Positions 17,171 through 26,238 of a stretch of DNA of 64,000 nt are shown one piece after another (the first letter of the stretch is position 1; each line of letters starts with the position of its first letter). The notes beneath the pieces were generated by a model. That model made no database searches. It worked only from the letters and a program-made list of their open reading frames with translations, and had not been told where the DNA came from. Source of the DNA: Chlamydiales bacterium (lineage in GTDB: Bacteria; Chlamydiota; Chlamydiia; Chlamydiales; Simkaniaceae). Both the position numbers and the translations under genes were made by a program. Where the stretch lies: NCBI GenBank assembly GCA_024233395.1, contig JACKPR010000002.1:310001-374000 (forward strand), given 5' to 3'.

Positions 17171-18088
17171 TTAAGCTTTATTTACATTACGTTGTTCAAG
17201 TTGTTGTATGGTCGCTCCATAAAGCGCATGCTGAACAAGTCCTGTTACAGTCATCGCAGTAAAGAGCGTTCCATAAATGTTCTCAGCATTATCAGCAGCA
17301 AACTGAGAAATTCGACCTAAAAGCCCTGTACTTTCAACCATATCTAAAGCTCTAACTGCTCCCATAAGTTTGATTGCAACAACAAGAGTCATAAATGCCA
17401 TATCATACTTTCGGTTCTCTTGAATGAGACCTCTATGAAGGACCTCATCTCCGCCATTAAGTCTTCGTGGCTGACCTTTCCGATCCGCTGATGCAATTTT
17501 TTCATCTGTTGGGAACCTTCCATCAGCTTCATCTTGACGATGATTATAAAAAGCACGTCCGGTATCGATAATCTCGATAGCAAAACCTGCTGCACCAAGG
17601 AGTGAGCCTGTAGTGCGGACGGTAGAACTAAAGCTATCAGAAACTACACCTAAACGCTTGAAAGCTTCATGAACAAGAATTGCCGATGACACCCCTTTGA
17701 AAACAGCTGAAGCACCTTTATAAGCCATCCAAGCGTCGACTCTTCCCAAATTATATGGAGTATCCTCTCTCGGCATATCTCCTTTTCTTCGCTCTCGAAC
17801 TTGTTGATGAGTTGCAGCTTTTCTTAAAACGTCTGCTCCATCTTTTAAAATAACACCCAGTGAATAAGCAGATTTCGCTGCTGAAGCAAAATCGTAAAAG
17901 ACAAAGTATTCAGCTGTGGTTGAACTGATTTTTTCAAGACATGGAAAGTCTGCGCAATTTCTTCCTAAATAAGAAACAAGATGTTTTCCAAGAAAACAGA
18001 CTGTTCCTGCAGCAAGGAGAAGGTTTTGCATATCAGTAAAATAGTGGTGGGCTCCTCTAAACCCAGAGACTTGTGATGGTAGTGCCAT
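17171..18088 (-). CDS. hypothetical protein at the Cap1/CT529 position, with hydrophobic segments
   Basis: A 305-residue protein, close to the size of Cap1 (about 298). Hydrophobic stretches occur near 20-42 (MQNLLLAAGTVCFLGKHLV), 120-140, 160-178 (GSLLGAAGFAIEIIDTG), 232-250 and 275-295. A charged loop rich in Arg/Asp/Lys lies around 185-225. It is directly upstream (minus strand) of the gene at 16494-17159 and separated from fmt by about 80 bases. Synteny (rplC, this region, fmt) is the main reason to compare it with CT529; the sequences are not obviously similar by inspection. Possible roles include inclusion-membrane insertion or type III secretion, unproven. Confidence 0.65.
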   Translation of the reverse strand: MALPSQVSGFRGAHHYFTDMQNLLLAAGTVCFLGKHLVSYLGRNCADFPCLEKISSTTAEYFVFYDFASAAKSAYSLGVILKDGADVLRKAATHQQVRERRKGDMPREDTPYNLGRVDAWMAYKGASAVFKGVSSAILVHEAFKRLGVVSDSFSSTVRTTGSLLGAAGFAIEIIDTGRAFYNHRQDEADGRFPTDEKIASADRKGQPRRLNGGDEVLHRGLIQENRKYDMAFMTLVVAIKLMGAVRALDMVESTGLLGRISQFAADNAENIYGTLFTAMTVTGLVQHALYGATIQQLEQRNVNKA

Positions 18089-18169
18089 AACTTTTGTTAC
18101 CCTCTATTGATTCGTTTGAAATTGAGGGGAGATTGTAATGAAAGAGGAAAATAGACACAAGATAAATTA

Positions 18170-19105
18170 TTATTTTAATTGTAATGGCTCACTATAACCT
18201 AAAGCAAAATCAGCGAGAGATAATCGCTTTTTTCCTTCAAGTTGAATTTCAAGAAGAGAAAGGGCTCCACGGCCGCAAGCAACCATCCATTGATTTCTTG
18301 AAAAAAAAAGAGGGCTCCCTGCCTCTCCAGCTCCGTCAACGACTTCACTTTTAAAAATCTTAAGCCGCTTCAACTGGCCATTGATTTCGACTTCTGCCCA
18401 AGCTCCTGGGCGAGGGCTAAAAGCGCGGATTTGATTATGAATCGTTTCTGCATCCTGATTCCAATCAATCCTGGCCATCGAAGGGTCGATTTTTTGAACA
18501 TAAGAGACCTGTTTAGGGTCTTGAGATTTTTTTTGGGAATAATAGTGAGAAAAGTTTCGAATGACACGCAATAGGGCTTCCTTCCCCAGATTGCAAAGCT
18601 TTTCTTCAAGCTCTACACCATTCATCTCTTTTGGAATGGGCATTTTTTCTTGGGCAAGCATATCCCCCGCATCCATTTTTGTAACCATTTCAATAATGGT
18701 GACTCCTGTTTCCTTTGCTCCATCAAGAAGGGCAAACTGTATGGGAGCTGCTCCCCGATACTTTGGCAGAAGGGAAGCATGAAGATTAATACACCCTTCT
18801 TTAGGAAGGTTCAGAAGCTCTTCCTTCATAATTTCCCCATAGGCAACAACAACAAAGAGGTCTGCTCCAAAACGGCTTAGCTCTTTTTCGAAAGAAGTAG
18901 TGGATGCCTTATCTGGTTGATAGAAAGGAATGTCAGGATAGTTTTTTGTCGCGAGTTCTTTTACTGCAGAAAAAGCAGGTTTTCCACTCCGTCCTCGCGG
19001 ACGATCGGGCTTTGTAACAATCGCTAGAACTTCAACGTTATTTTCAATTAAAAATTTTAGAACTTCAGCTGCAAAAGAGGGTGTTCCAAAATAGATAATT
19101 CTCAT
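18170..19105 (-). CDS. fmt: methionyl-tRNA formyltransferase
   Basis: Formylates Met-tRNA(fMet) with 10-formyl-THF for initiation. The N-terminal MRIIYFGTPSFAAEVLKFL opens a Rossmann-type fold; the catalytic region CINLHASLLPKYRGAAPIQF holds the Asn-His pair, and the C-terminal domain begins near residue 205. Length 311. Its ATG overlaps the lpxA stop by four bases, so it is the last gene of the lpxC-fabZ-lpxA-fmt operon, the same order as in C. trachomatis. Confidence 0.97.
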   Translation of the reverse strand: MRIIYFGTPSFAAEVLKFLIENNVEVLAIVTKPDRPRGRSGKPAFSAVKELATKNYPDIPFYQPDKASTTSFEKELSRFGADLFVVVAYGEIMKEELLNLPKEGCINLHASLLPKYRGAAPIQFALLDGAKETGVTIIEMVTKMDAGDMLAQEKMPIPKEMNGVELEEKLCNLGKEALLRVIRNFSHYYSQKKSQDPKQVSYVQKIDPSMARIDWNQDAETIHNQIRAFSPRPGAWAEVEINGQLKRLKIFKSEVVDGAGEAGSPLFFSRNQWMVACGRGALSLLEIQLEGKKRLSLADFALGYSEPLQLK

Positions 19106-19932
19106 TCTTCAAGGAGGTCTTTAATATTGGGAAACTCGTCAGGCACTCCAATCGGTTGAAGACCTATGAGCCCTCTTTTTGAGGTTTTACAAAAATCAAT
19201 CCAATGATTGATAACGGGGCTTTTTTCTACTTCGCTTTCTACGCGCTGCAGAGCTTCCGTAAATTGTATTCCTGAACGATAGGTTAATTTGAATGCTTTT
19301 GTTAGGGATTTGCGAAGCTCAAGGGAAAAGCTGTGTCTCTTAAGGCCGATAAGGTTCAAGCCAGCAACTCGATAAGGAATTCCCGCTCCCAATGTATAAG
19401 GAGGAACGTCATTAGTAATGCGGCTAAGCCCACCAACCATTGAATAGGCACCAATGCGGACAAATTGATGAACAGGTGTCATTCCGCCAATGTTAGCATA
19501 ATCTTCGATTTCGACATGACCAGCAAGCATCGCTCCATTAGCCATAATGACATGATTTCCAATTTTACAGTGATGGGCAATGTGGCAATAAGCCATGATC
19601 AAGCACCCATCTCCAACTTCTACGGTTGATCCTTCTCCACAAGAAGAATTGATCGTCACAAATTCACGGATTTCACAATTCTTTCCAATTTTAACAAAGG
19701 TTTTTTCCCCATGATAATTTTTGGCTTGTGTTTTTGTTCCAATGCTTGCAGAAGGGTAAACGATTGTTCCGTCACCAATAGTGGTATAACCATCGATATA
19801 AGCGTGAGACTTAATCGTTACATTGTCTCCAAGAGTGACATTTTTTTTGATAATTGCGTAAGGCTCAATCGTTACATTTTTTCCGAGCTTAGCCCCATCT
19901 TCAATAATCGCTGCACTATGAATATTAGACAT
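19102..19932 (-). CDS. lpxA: UDP-N-acetylglucosamine acyltransferase
   Basis: First step of lipid A synthesis: transfers a 3-hydroxyacyl group from ACP to UDP-GlcNAc. From about residue 3 to 190 the protein is a run of hexapeptide repeats that form a left-handed beta helix (for example GAKLGKNVTIEPYAIIKKNV), and the catalytic His lies in the MAYCHIAHHCKIGNHVIMAN segment. I start it at ATG 19932 (MSNIHSAAIIEDGAKLG), ten bases after the fabZ stop, giving 276 residues; the longer frame adds an N-terminus that overlaps fabZ and is not conserved. Confidence 0.97.
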   Translation of the reverse strand: MSNIHSAAIIEDGAKLGKNVTIEPYAIIKKNVTLGDNVTIKSHAYIDGYTTIGDGTIVYPSASIGTKTQAKNYHGEKTFVKIGKNCEIREFVTINSSCGEGSTVEVGDGCLIMAYCHIAHHCKIGNHVIMANGAMLAGHVEIEDYANIGGMTPVHQFVRIGAYSMVGGLSRITNDVPPYTLGAGIPYRVAGLNLIGLKRHSFSLELRKSLTKAFKLTYRSGIQFTEALQRVESEVEKSPVINHWIDFCKTSKRGLIGLQPIGVPDEFPNIKDLLEE

Positions 19933-19942
19933 TGAATGCTTC

Positions 19943-20410
19943 CTAAATCTGTTCAAATCCTCTGAGAGCAAAACCAATAACGGCTTCTGCTGCTAGCTCA
20001 CCATCAATCATTGCTTTTGCTTGGACTTTTCCCCCTTTCGAACTAAGATGTGCTCCATGAACATGCATGACCAGCACATCCCCAGGAAGGGCGGGACGAC
20101 GAAACTTGGCATTATTTACACTTAATAAAACCGCTGTTTTTTCGATAAACCCTTTTTGATGAATCAAAATTCCACCCGTTTGTGCTAAAGCTTCCAAAAT
20201 AAGAACACCAGGCATAATCGGTGCTTGAGGAAAGTGCCCCTGGAAAAATTCTTCGTTAATTGTGACACACTTCGTTGCAACAATATTATTATTTTCTACG
20301 TCGAGATCAATGACACGATCCACCAATAAAAAAGGATAGCGGTGGGGAAGAATATCTCGGATCTGTTTTGTATTTAAAATGACTTTTTCTTTCAAACCAT
20401 CAGTTGGCAT
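19943..20410 (-). CDS. fabZ: 3-hydroxyacyl-ACP dehydratase FabZ
   Basis: Dehydrates 3-hydroxyacyl-ACP in fatty acid elongation; it competes with LpxA/LpxC for the hydroxyacyl pool. The hot-dog fold carries the catalytic HRYPFLLVDRV and GHFPQAPIMPGVLILEALAQ motifs (His and Glu). I start at ATG 20410 (MPTDGLKEKVILNTKQI), 155 residues, overlapping the lpxC end by 11 bases; the longer frame would lie inside lpxC. Tight coupling of lpxC, fabZ and lpxA is common in bacteria. Confidence 0.97.
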   Translation of the reverse strand: MPTDGLKEKVILNTKQIRDILPHRYPFLLVDRVIDLDVENNNIVATKCVTINEEFFQGHFPQAPIMPGVLILEALAQTGGILIHQKGFIEKTAVLLSVNNAKFRRPALPGDVLVMHVHGAHLSSKGGKVQAKAMIDGELAAEAVIGFALRGFEQI

Positions 20411-21287
20411 TCGCAGTCTCCATCGTGAAATTACTGACAAGCTCTTTAGCAAATGATGTATTTGAGAAATGGCCTGAGCGAATAGCAATCACGTGAGCAA
20501 TAAATGATTGCCCTACAAGACAAAGATCTCCAATCAGATCTAAAATCTTATGTCGAACCATTTCATCTTTATAACGGACCCCTTCCGGATTTAAAATGGA
20601 ATCTCCTTTAATAATGACAGCATTATCAAGGCGCCCCCCCTTAATATTCCCTTTTTCAATCAGAGGAACAACCTCTTCATAAAGAGAAAAGGTCCGCGCT
20701 GGAGCAATTTCTGCTTTATAAGTTTCTTCATCCACATGGATGGTATAAAACTGAGATTTTAAAAGGTCACTATTTGGGTAGTTCAAGGTATAACTGATTC
20801 GAAATTCTTCTGAAGGAAGAGCAACTAAATGGACATCTCCTCTCGACCAAAAAATCGGAGCTTCAAGGTGGTGAATTTTTTTTGTTTGACTTTGTGTGAC
20901 AATGCCCCCATTTTCAATGAGTTCAACAAAAGGCATGGAACTTCCATCACAACTCGGAATTTCAGGCCCTTCAATTTCAATGAGAAGATTGTCAATTTCA
21001 TAGGCCTTGATAGCTGAAAGAATATGTTCGACTGTTTGAATTTGAAAATTTCCAGATCCTAATATCGTACACCGCGGGGTTTCTTGAACATACTCAACTA
21101 GGGCAGGAAGTTTTGGCTTGTCAGGAAGATCCATTCTTTGGAAAACGATCCCCGTCCCTTCAGGAGCAGGACGGAGTTTAATCTCTGATTTCATTCCTGT
21201 AAAAAGGCCTGTTCCAGATAAAGAAACAGCATTTTTAAGTGAGCGTTGATGTTTTCTTGAAGTTGAAAATTTGTCGCTTGGAGACAT
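20400..21287 (-). CDS. lpxC: UDP-3-O-acyl-N-acetylglucosamine deacetylase
   Basis: Zinc amidase for the committed step of lipid A synthesis. Zinc ligands are visible as His88 in TVEHILSAI, and His246 and Asp250 in RHKILDLIGDL; the catalytic His273 is in SGHFSN. Length 295, typical. A 52-base gap separates it from lnt upstream. It starts the lpxC-fabZ-lpxA-fmt run and overlaps fabZ by 11 bases. Confidence 0.97.
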   Translation of the reverse strand: MSPSDKFSTSRKHQRSLKNAVSLSGTGLFTGMKSEIKLRPAPEGTGIVFQRMDLPDKPKLPALVEYVQETPRCTILGSGNFQIQTVEHILSAIKAYEIDNLLIEIEGPEIPSCDGSSMPFVELIENGGIVTQSQTKKIHHLEAPIFWSRGDVHLVALPSEEFRISYTLNYPNSDLLKSQFYTIHVDEETYKAEIAPARTFSLYEEVVPLIEKGNIKGGRLDNAVIIKGDSILNPEGVRYKDEMVRHKILDLIGDLCLVGQSFIAHVIAIRSGHFSNTSFAKELVSNFTMETANAN

Positions 21288-21339
21288 GTAAAGCCTAATT
21301 TAAACGGTTGAAGGTGAGTGAAAAATATTTCACCTTAGC

Positions 21340-22977
21340 TTAAGTCAATGGACGTTTTTCATCAAGGGGATTCTCTTTTCTTTCTCTTAAAAAGACTAAG
21401 GATCCGAGAGATAGAATTAAGATTAAAAGATCTCCCCAAAAGGTATAAAGGGTCGAAAACGAATAAAGATTAAGAGGAATATACAAAGCCCCTTTTTCTA
21501 ATTCAAATTTTCCTTCGTTATTTTCAAAACGTGCAATCGTTCTTCCTAAGCTATCCACACCTGCAGTCACTCCTGTATTGCAAGCACGAAGAAGGGGAAC
21601 TCCATTTTCAATCGCACGCACTCTTCCATGAATGAAGTGTTGTTCAGGAAGGCGAGAATAGGGATACCAACCATCATTAGTCACATTCACAAAAAGCTGA
21701 GCTCCTCTTTGCCTTCCCTCACGCATGATATGAGGAAAACACTCTTCATAACAAACGGAAAGGCTCATCGGATATTTTCCTTTTGTAATCTTTACCTCTT
21801 TTCCATGCGTGAAAAAATCGAAGATACCATAGCGTGCTACGAGAGGCTTTAAGAAAGGAAAAGGAAGGTATTCTGCTAGAGGAAGGAGAACCCTTTTTTC
21901 ATACCGAAGGATTTCCTTTCCTTTTGGAATAAAATGAAAAGCAGCATTAAAATTTTTCTTCCCCTCTTTTCCATCAAGCCCGATGACGACTTCTGCTCCA
22001 TAATGATTCGCTAATGCTTGAACAAGGAGGGCATTGCTCACAAACCATTCTCCTCCCCTTTTTTCAGCAAGCGTTTCATCTAACAATGAATCTAAGTCCC
22101 CCAGTTCATTTCCCAATACTTCTTTTATCTGAGTCAGAGGATAAACCGTAGCATGAGAACTAAAGGGAAGGGCATATTCTGGTAATACAATTAGATCTAA
22201 ATCTTTAGAGGCATACTGTTTAATGTAGCTTAAAACATGATACCATTGAATGTAAGGATGGACATATCTTTCTTCTTTTCCAGAAAAGGGTTGTTTTTCA
22301 TCAGGGAGGAGAGCGGTTTGGACGAGTGCTACATGGTAAGGCTCTCTATTATTCTGTTGATGGTCATGGTATTCTATATGGGCTGCCCCAAAAAGATAGG
22401 GGAAAATCAAAAATCCCCCATAGGCTGCAAATGCTTTTTTTCTTTTCGTTTGAAAGAAATTGACTCCAAGAAGGTTGACAACCATCACAAAAAAGGAAAG
22501 ACCAAAAACCCCGACAACGGCTGCAAGCTGACCGCCTAAAGGAAATCCTGTCATGGAAAGGCCCACAGGATTCCATGCAAAACCACAAAGGATACGCAGG
22601 CGACTCCATTCCATAAGGGTCCAAAGAGCCGCAATTCCTAGAATGCGAAGAAAGGGAATGGGAGCATTCTTTGGAAGAAAAAGGGGCAAAATACCAAATT
22701 GAATCCCCAACCATGCAGAAAGCCCTAGATAAACAAAGTAAATGTAGCTTCCTTGATAGGTGGGTGATGCAAGCCAAGACAGCTGAATGAGTTGAACAGC
22801 AAAAAACCAAGCTGCAGCGTAAACAAAACGCTTCTTTTTCCCTGAAATTTTAAAAAGGGCGATCCAAAAAAGGGCAAAACCAAAGCTACTAGATAGCAAA
22901 GAAAGAAGAGGACTCATATGCGGTTGCCCAAAGCCAACAACCAGAAAACTAACGATAAACAAAATCATTGTAATCAT
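21340..22977 (-). CDS. lnt: apolipoprotein N-acyltransferase
   Basis: Adds the third acyl chain to the N-terminal Cys of lipoproteins at the outer face of the inner membrane. About six hydrophobic helices occupy residues 1-200, then a nitrilase-type catalytic domain with Glu in LIVLPEYALPF, Lys in RYEKRVLLPLAEYLPF and Cys in SVCYEECFPH. A final helix lies near the C-terminus (TFWGDLLILILSLGSLVFL). Length 545. Its ATG overlaps the stop of the DoxX gene by four bases, so the two are coupled. The position after lpxC matches C. trachomatis cutE (CT534). Confidence 0.95.
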   Translation of the reverse strand: MITMILFIVSFLVVGFGQPHMSPLLSLLSSSFGFALFWIALFKISGKKKRFVYAAAWFFAVQLIQLSWLASPTYQGSYIYFVYLGLSAWLGIQFGILPLFLPKNAPIPFLRILGIAALWTLMEWSRLRILCGFAWNPVGLSMTGFPLGGQLAAVVGVFGLSFFVMVVNLLGVNFFQTKRKKAFAAYGGFLIFPYLFGAAHIEYHDHQQNNREPYHVALVQTALLPDEKQPFSGKEERYVHPYIQWYHVLSYIKQYASKDLDLIVLPEYALPFSSHATVYPLTQIKEVLGNELGDLDSLLDETLAEKRGGEWFVSNALLVQALANHYGAEVVIGLDGKEGKKNFNAAFHFIPKGKEILRYEKRVLLPLAEYLPFPFLKPLVARYGIFDFFTHGKEVKITKGKYPMSLSVCYEECFPHIMREGRQRGAQLFVNVTNDGWYPYSRLPEQHFIHGRVRAIENGVPLLRACNTGVTAGVDSLGRTIARFENNEGKFELEKGALYIPLNLYSFSTLYTFWGDLLILILSLGSLVFLRERKENPLDEKRPLT

Positions 22978-23429
22978 TTAGAGGCTCGCTGAGGCTGAGG
23001 TCCCACTAAAAAGTAAAGAAGAGCTCCGATTAATGAGAGATTCTTTAAAAAGATCGAAAGTTCCCGCTGCATTTCACTTCCTATACTAAACCAAAAGGGA
23101 TGCATAATGAGTGTGACCGGAATCATGAAGATCAATAAGAGAAGCGCTCCTATGCGCACTTTAAATCCTGTAAGAATGAAGAGTGCCCCAACAATTTCAA
23201 GGCAGGTGGCTACACTTAAAATAGTATAACCACTTGAGACGAGGAGTTCATGCATATCACGCGTGATAAGGCTTCCTTCAAAATGCATGTACCACTCTGA
23301 AAAGGTGAGGACTAACTGATCAACAGTTCCCTGCCAATTCATTAGTTTCCCCACCCCAGCAACAATAAAAATGAGGCTAAAACATCCTCGTGCAATGAAA
23401 AGAATTGTTCGATTCATGGGATGTATCAT
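22974..23429 (-). CDS. DoxX-family integral membrane protein
   Basis: A 151-residue protein with four hydrophobic helices, including ILFIARGCFSLIFIVAGVGK (residues 9-28), a helix near 72-90 with the family-like SVATCLEIVGALFIL, then RIGALLLLIFMIPVTLIMHP. The pattern and the early ...F..AG..K motif match the DoxX/DoxD family, whose members act in membrane redox or thiosulfate metabolism, often with unknown substrate. It is co-transcribed with lnt through an ATGA overlap. Function in this organism is not inferable. Confidence 0.8.
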   Translation of the reverse strand: MIHPMNRTILFIARGCFSLIFIVAGVGKLMNWQGTVDQLVLTFSEWYMHFEGSLITRDMHELLVSSGYTILSVATCLEIVGALFILTGFKVRIGALLLLIFMIPVTLIMHPFWFSIGSEMQRELSIFLKNLSLIGALLYFLVGPQPQRASK

Positions 23430-23468
23430 CCCAGATCGAATGATTATTTTCTAGAGCGGATTAGAGCG

Positions 23469-23870
23469 TTATTTAGAAGAAATGAGGTATTCAGGACGTG
23501 CAATGTGTTCCTGTTCAAACATTTTCATGAGCAATACCTTTACGTCTAAGGATAGATCCATCCAATATTCTTCTTGTTGAAGGAAAATTTCTAGAAATCC
23601 TTCATATTCTGAATCGAGCTTCCCTTCAGATAGTTTACTCTCTAAAAATTCTTTTGTAATTAAACTTGGTTTATAAAGATCTGAAAAGATTTCTTTCGAT
23701 ACTCGACCTTTTGTCGCCTCATCCTCAAAAGTCATTTCTACGCTTCCCTTTATAAGTCGACCTAAATCATCTACAGACCAGTTACACCCAAAGTTTAAAT
23801 CGACTTCAGAAACAACTTGATAATCTGGACCCATCGATTGAAAAGGTTGCTTACTTTTTACAGGCTCCAT
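23469..23870 (-). CDS. acidic hypothetical protein, 133 residues
   Basis: No recognised domain. The protein is acidic and soluble, with a single Cys (NFGCNW, residue 29) and a helical C-terminal half rich in Glu and Leu (LEIFLQQEEYWMDLSLDVKV). No signal peptide or membrane segment. It lies 39 bases upstream of the DoxX-lnt pair on the same strand and may share its promoter. The size and acidity would suit a secretion chaperone or regulator, but nothing specific supports that. Confidence 0.6.
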   Translation of the reverse strand: MEPVKSKQPFQSMGPDYQVVSEVDLNFGCNWSVDDLGRLIKGSVEMTFEDEATKGRVSKEIFSDLYKPSLITKEFLESKLSEGKLDSEYEGFLEIFLQQEEYWMDLSLDVKVLLMKMFEQEHIARPEYLISSK

Positions 23871-23982
23871 AAATTCTCACTCCATGCTTTGTATTAATAA
23901 AATTGAAAAAATTAAATCATAATCCATTAAATCTTAGCAAGAAAAAGAAAATTTTATTCAGAGCTTTTATTGAGCTAATGAA

Positions 23983-23988
23983 TATGAT
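23983..23988 (+). promoter_or_regulatory. -10 box immediately before the RsmB-like gene
   Basis: TATGAT lies 12 bases before ATG 24001. A transcript starting seven bases downstream would begin near 23995, leaving only about five untranslated bases. The -35 region (around 23960) is poor. This position argues for ATG 24001 over ATG 23989. Confidence 0.4.
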
Positions 23989-24000
23989 ATGATTTCCCGT

Positions 24001-25122
24001 ATGAAACCTTTTAGAAAACATCATTTATTAAAAATTTTAGAAGTTTCAGAGAAAACACCTCTTCCTTTGGATGCCTTTCTGCGGAATTATTTTAGAGAAC
24101 ACAAGGCAGTGGGATCAAAGGATCGAGCAGAAATCTGTGAAACCCTCTATGGGATCATCCGGTGGAAAGGTCTTTTAGATGCTAAATGTTCGAAGCCAGT
24201 GAGCTGGGAAGATCGCCTGGAAGCCTACTTAACCTCTCACTCTGATCAAGATAAAGATTATCCCTCGCATGTCCAAGTAAGCTTTCCTAAATTTTTCTTT
24301 GATCATTTGAAAGAGGCATATGGAGAAAAAAGGGCTATTGAGATTTGTTTGAATTCTAATCAACAAGCCCCCACTACAGTACGTATTAACCCTTTAAAAA
24401 CTACAAGAGAATCTCTTTTAAAAAAATGGAAACTGTCATTTCCAGTTTCACCCTGCAAATACTCCAAATTGGGAATCGTCTTTCATAAACGGATTAACTT
24501 TTTCGCCCTTCCTGAATTCAAGGAAGGCCTGTTTGAAATTCAAGATGAGGGGAGTCAACTTGTCGCAAGCCGTGTCAAAGCCTGCCCGAATGATCATATC
24601 CTCGATTTTTGTGCAGGATCAGGAGGAAAAACCCTTGCTTTCGCTCCTTTTATGAAAAATAAAGGACAAATTTATCTTTATGATATCCGCCCCTATGCCC
24701 TCATTGAATCTAAAAAGCGATTGAAGCGAGCAGGGATTCAAAATGCTCAGATTCTTGATGAAAAGAAATTGAAGAAAAAAGGGCTTTTAAACCGGATGGA
24801 TTGGATCCTTTTGGATGTTCCTTGTTCTGGGAGTGGAACACTTCGCCGGAATCCTGATATGAAATGGAAATTTAAACCTGAAATGCTTGATCGCTTGATT
24901 GAAGAACAACGTAAAATCTTTGATAAAGTCTTGAAATTTTTAAGTCCCAATGGAAAGATCGTTTATGCAACTTGCAGTATTTTCCCTGAAGAAAATGAGA
25001 AACAGATGACTTATTTTATGGACAAATACCACCTTAAGCTTATCGATGAGCCCTTTCAATCTTTTCCAAAAGATGGAGAGATGGATGGCTTTTATTGTGC
25101 TGTTTTGAGTAGAATGCAATAG
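24001..25122 (+). CDS. RsmB/NOP2-type rRNA cytosine-C5 methyltransferase
   Basis: Predicted SAM-dependent m5C methyltransferase of the NOL1/NOP2/Sun family acting on rRNA. An N-terminal NusB-like helical part precedes the catalytic domain, with SAM motif HILDFCAGSGGKTLAFAPF, motif IV ILLDVPCSGSGTLRRNPDMK and motif VI VYATCSIFPEENEKQ; the two Cys (in PCS and TCS) are the catalytic pair. Closest by architecture to RsmB, but shorter (about 373 versus 429 residues) at the N-terminus. A second ATG lies four codons upstream at 23989; neither has a ribosome site, and the nearby -10 box favours 24001. It begins the plus-strand run toward rsmA. Confidence 0.85.
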   Translation: MKPFRKHHLLKILEVSEKTPLPLDAFLRNYFREHKAVGSKDRAEICETLYGIIRWKGLLDAKCSKPVSWEDRLEAYLTSHSDQDKDYPSHVQVSFPKFFFDHLKEAYGEKRAIEICLNSNQQAPTTVRINPLKTTRESLLKKWKLSFPVSPCKYSKLGIVFHKRINFFALPEFKEGLFEIQDEGSQLVASRVKACPNDHILDFCAGSGGKTLAFAPFMKNKGQIYLYDIRPYALIESKKRLKRAGIQNAQILDEKKLKKKGLLNRMDWILLDVPCSGSGTLRRNPDMKWKFKPEMLDRLIEEQRKIFDKVLKFLSPNGKIVYATCSIFPEENEKQMTYFMDKYHLKLIDEPFQSFPKDGEMDGFYCAVLSRMQ

Positions 25123-25155
25123 AATGCAAAATACTTGAAATTCAAAAGGATTGAG

Positions 25156-26223
25156 ATGAAACAAGCATACCGTTTAATTTTTTTCTTTACAATGGCTTTT
25201 TCCTTTGTGTTTGCTGATTATGAAATGGAACAACCCTCTTTCATCAAAACTTCGCAAGGGATGCCCAATGAGCCTCAGTTAATGATTAATAATCGTCCCT
25301 TAGCAAAAATTAATGGAAAGGTTATTTCTCTCTACGATGTCGTAAAAAAAATGGACCTTTTCCTTTTTGAATATTATCCAGATCTCAATCCATCTCCCAT
25401 GGAAAAATATCAATTCTATATGAGCCGATGGGAGCCCACTCTTGATGATATGATTCATGATGAATTGATTCTTTTAGACGCCCAACAAAAAGAAATCAAA
25501 GTTAGTGATGGCGAAGTCCGGGAAGAGTTAGAAGAACGATTTGGCCCAAATATTATGTCTAACCTTCATAAAGTGAATTATGACTATGAAGAAGCACGAG
25601 AAATGATCCGCCAGGAACTGACCGTCCAACAACTCATTGGAATGAAAGTTCACTCTAAGGCATTTCAAACAACGACTCCTCAAGCAATTAAAAATGCTTA
25701 TGAAAAATATTTAGATAAAAACCCTCCTGAGGAAGAGTGGAAATACCAAGTATTATCTATTCGTGGAAAGGACGAAGGGCTATGTGAGGGAGTAGCTGAA
25801 AAAGCTTATAATCTTCTAGAAAAAGAAGGACAACCCATTGAAAAGCTTCCTTCAATGCTTGAAGAAAATGGCGTCTCAGTAAGTCTATCAGATGATTATT
25901 GTGGGGGATCTCAAAAGCTTTCACAAATGCATTTCGATGTAATTAAAGCTTTATCTCCCAATTCTTATAGCCCTCCTGTTTCACAGGTGAGTCGTTATGA
26001 CAATAGCACTGTGATGCGCATTTTCTATCTAAAGGACATCATTAAGAATCTTCCTGAAACATTTGAGCAAATGCATGATAAACTTAAAAATGAACTCCTC
26101 TACGAAACTTCAGATAAAGAAAAAGCTGTCTATATTCAAACGCTAAAAAAGCGGTTTGGTTATGAAAATCATAACCCAAAGTTTGAACTTCCAGAAGATT
26201 ACCAACCCTTTGCTATTCTTTGA
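25156..26223 (+). CDS. SurA-like exported chaperone (counterpart of C. trachomatis CT355)
   Basis: The start is taken at ATG 25156, which follows AAAGGA; a longer frame begins seven codons earlier without a better site. MKQAYRLIFFFTMAFSFVFA is a clear signal peptide, probably cut before DYEM. The mature protein has a SurA N-terminal-like helical domain (KINGKVISLYDVVKKMDLFL ... MIHDELILLDAQQKEIKVSD, with the VSDGEV element typical of SurA/PrsA), followed by a degenerate domain with two Cys (GLCEG, YCGGSQ) where a parvulin domain might be. It likely helps outer-membrane proteins fold in the periplasm. It lies 15 bases upstream of rsmA; CT355 and ksgA (CT354) are neighbours in C. trachomatis. 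Confidence 0.75.
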   Translation: MKQAYRLIFFFTMAFSFVFADYEMEQPSFIKTSQGMPNEPQLMINNRPLAKINGKVISLYDVVKKMDLFLFEYYPDLNPSPMEKYQFYMSRWEPTLDDMIHDELILLDAQQKEIKVSDGEVREELEERFGPNIMSNLHKVNYDYEEAREMIRQELTVQQLIGMKVHSKAFQTTTPQAIKNAYEKYLDKNPPEEEWKYQVLSIRGKDEGLCEGVAEKAYNLLEKEGQPIEKLPSMLEENGVSVSLSDDYCGGSQKLSQMHFDVIKALSPNSYSPPVSQVSRYDNSTVMRIFYLKDIIKNLPETFEQMHDKLKNELLYETSDKEKAVYIQTLKKRFGYENHNPKFELPEDYQPFAIL

Positions 26224-26238
26224 GTAGCAGGCAATCTC

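Noticed and set aside
21306..21332. AAGGTGA/TCACCTT hairpin between lnt and lpxC as a terminator
   Set aside because: Short stem with no U-tract on the minus strand; the genes probably remain in one transcript.
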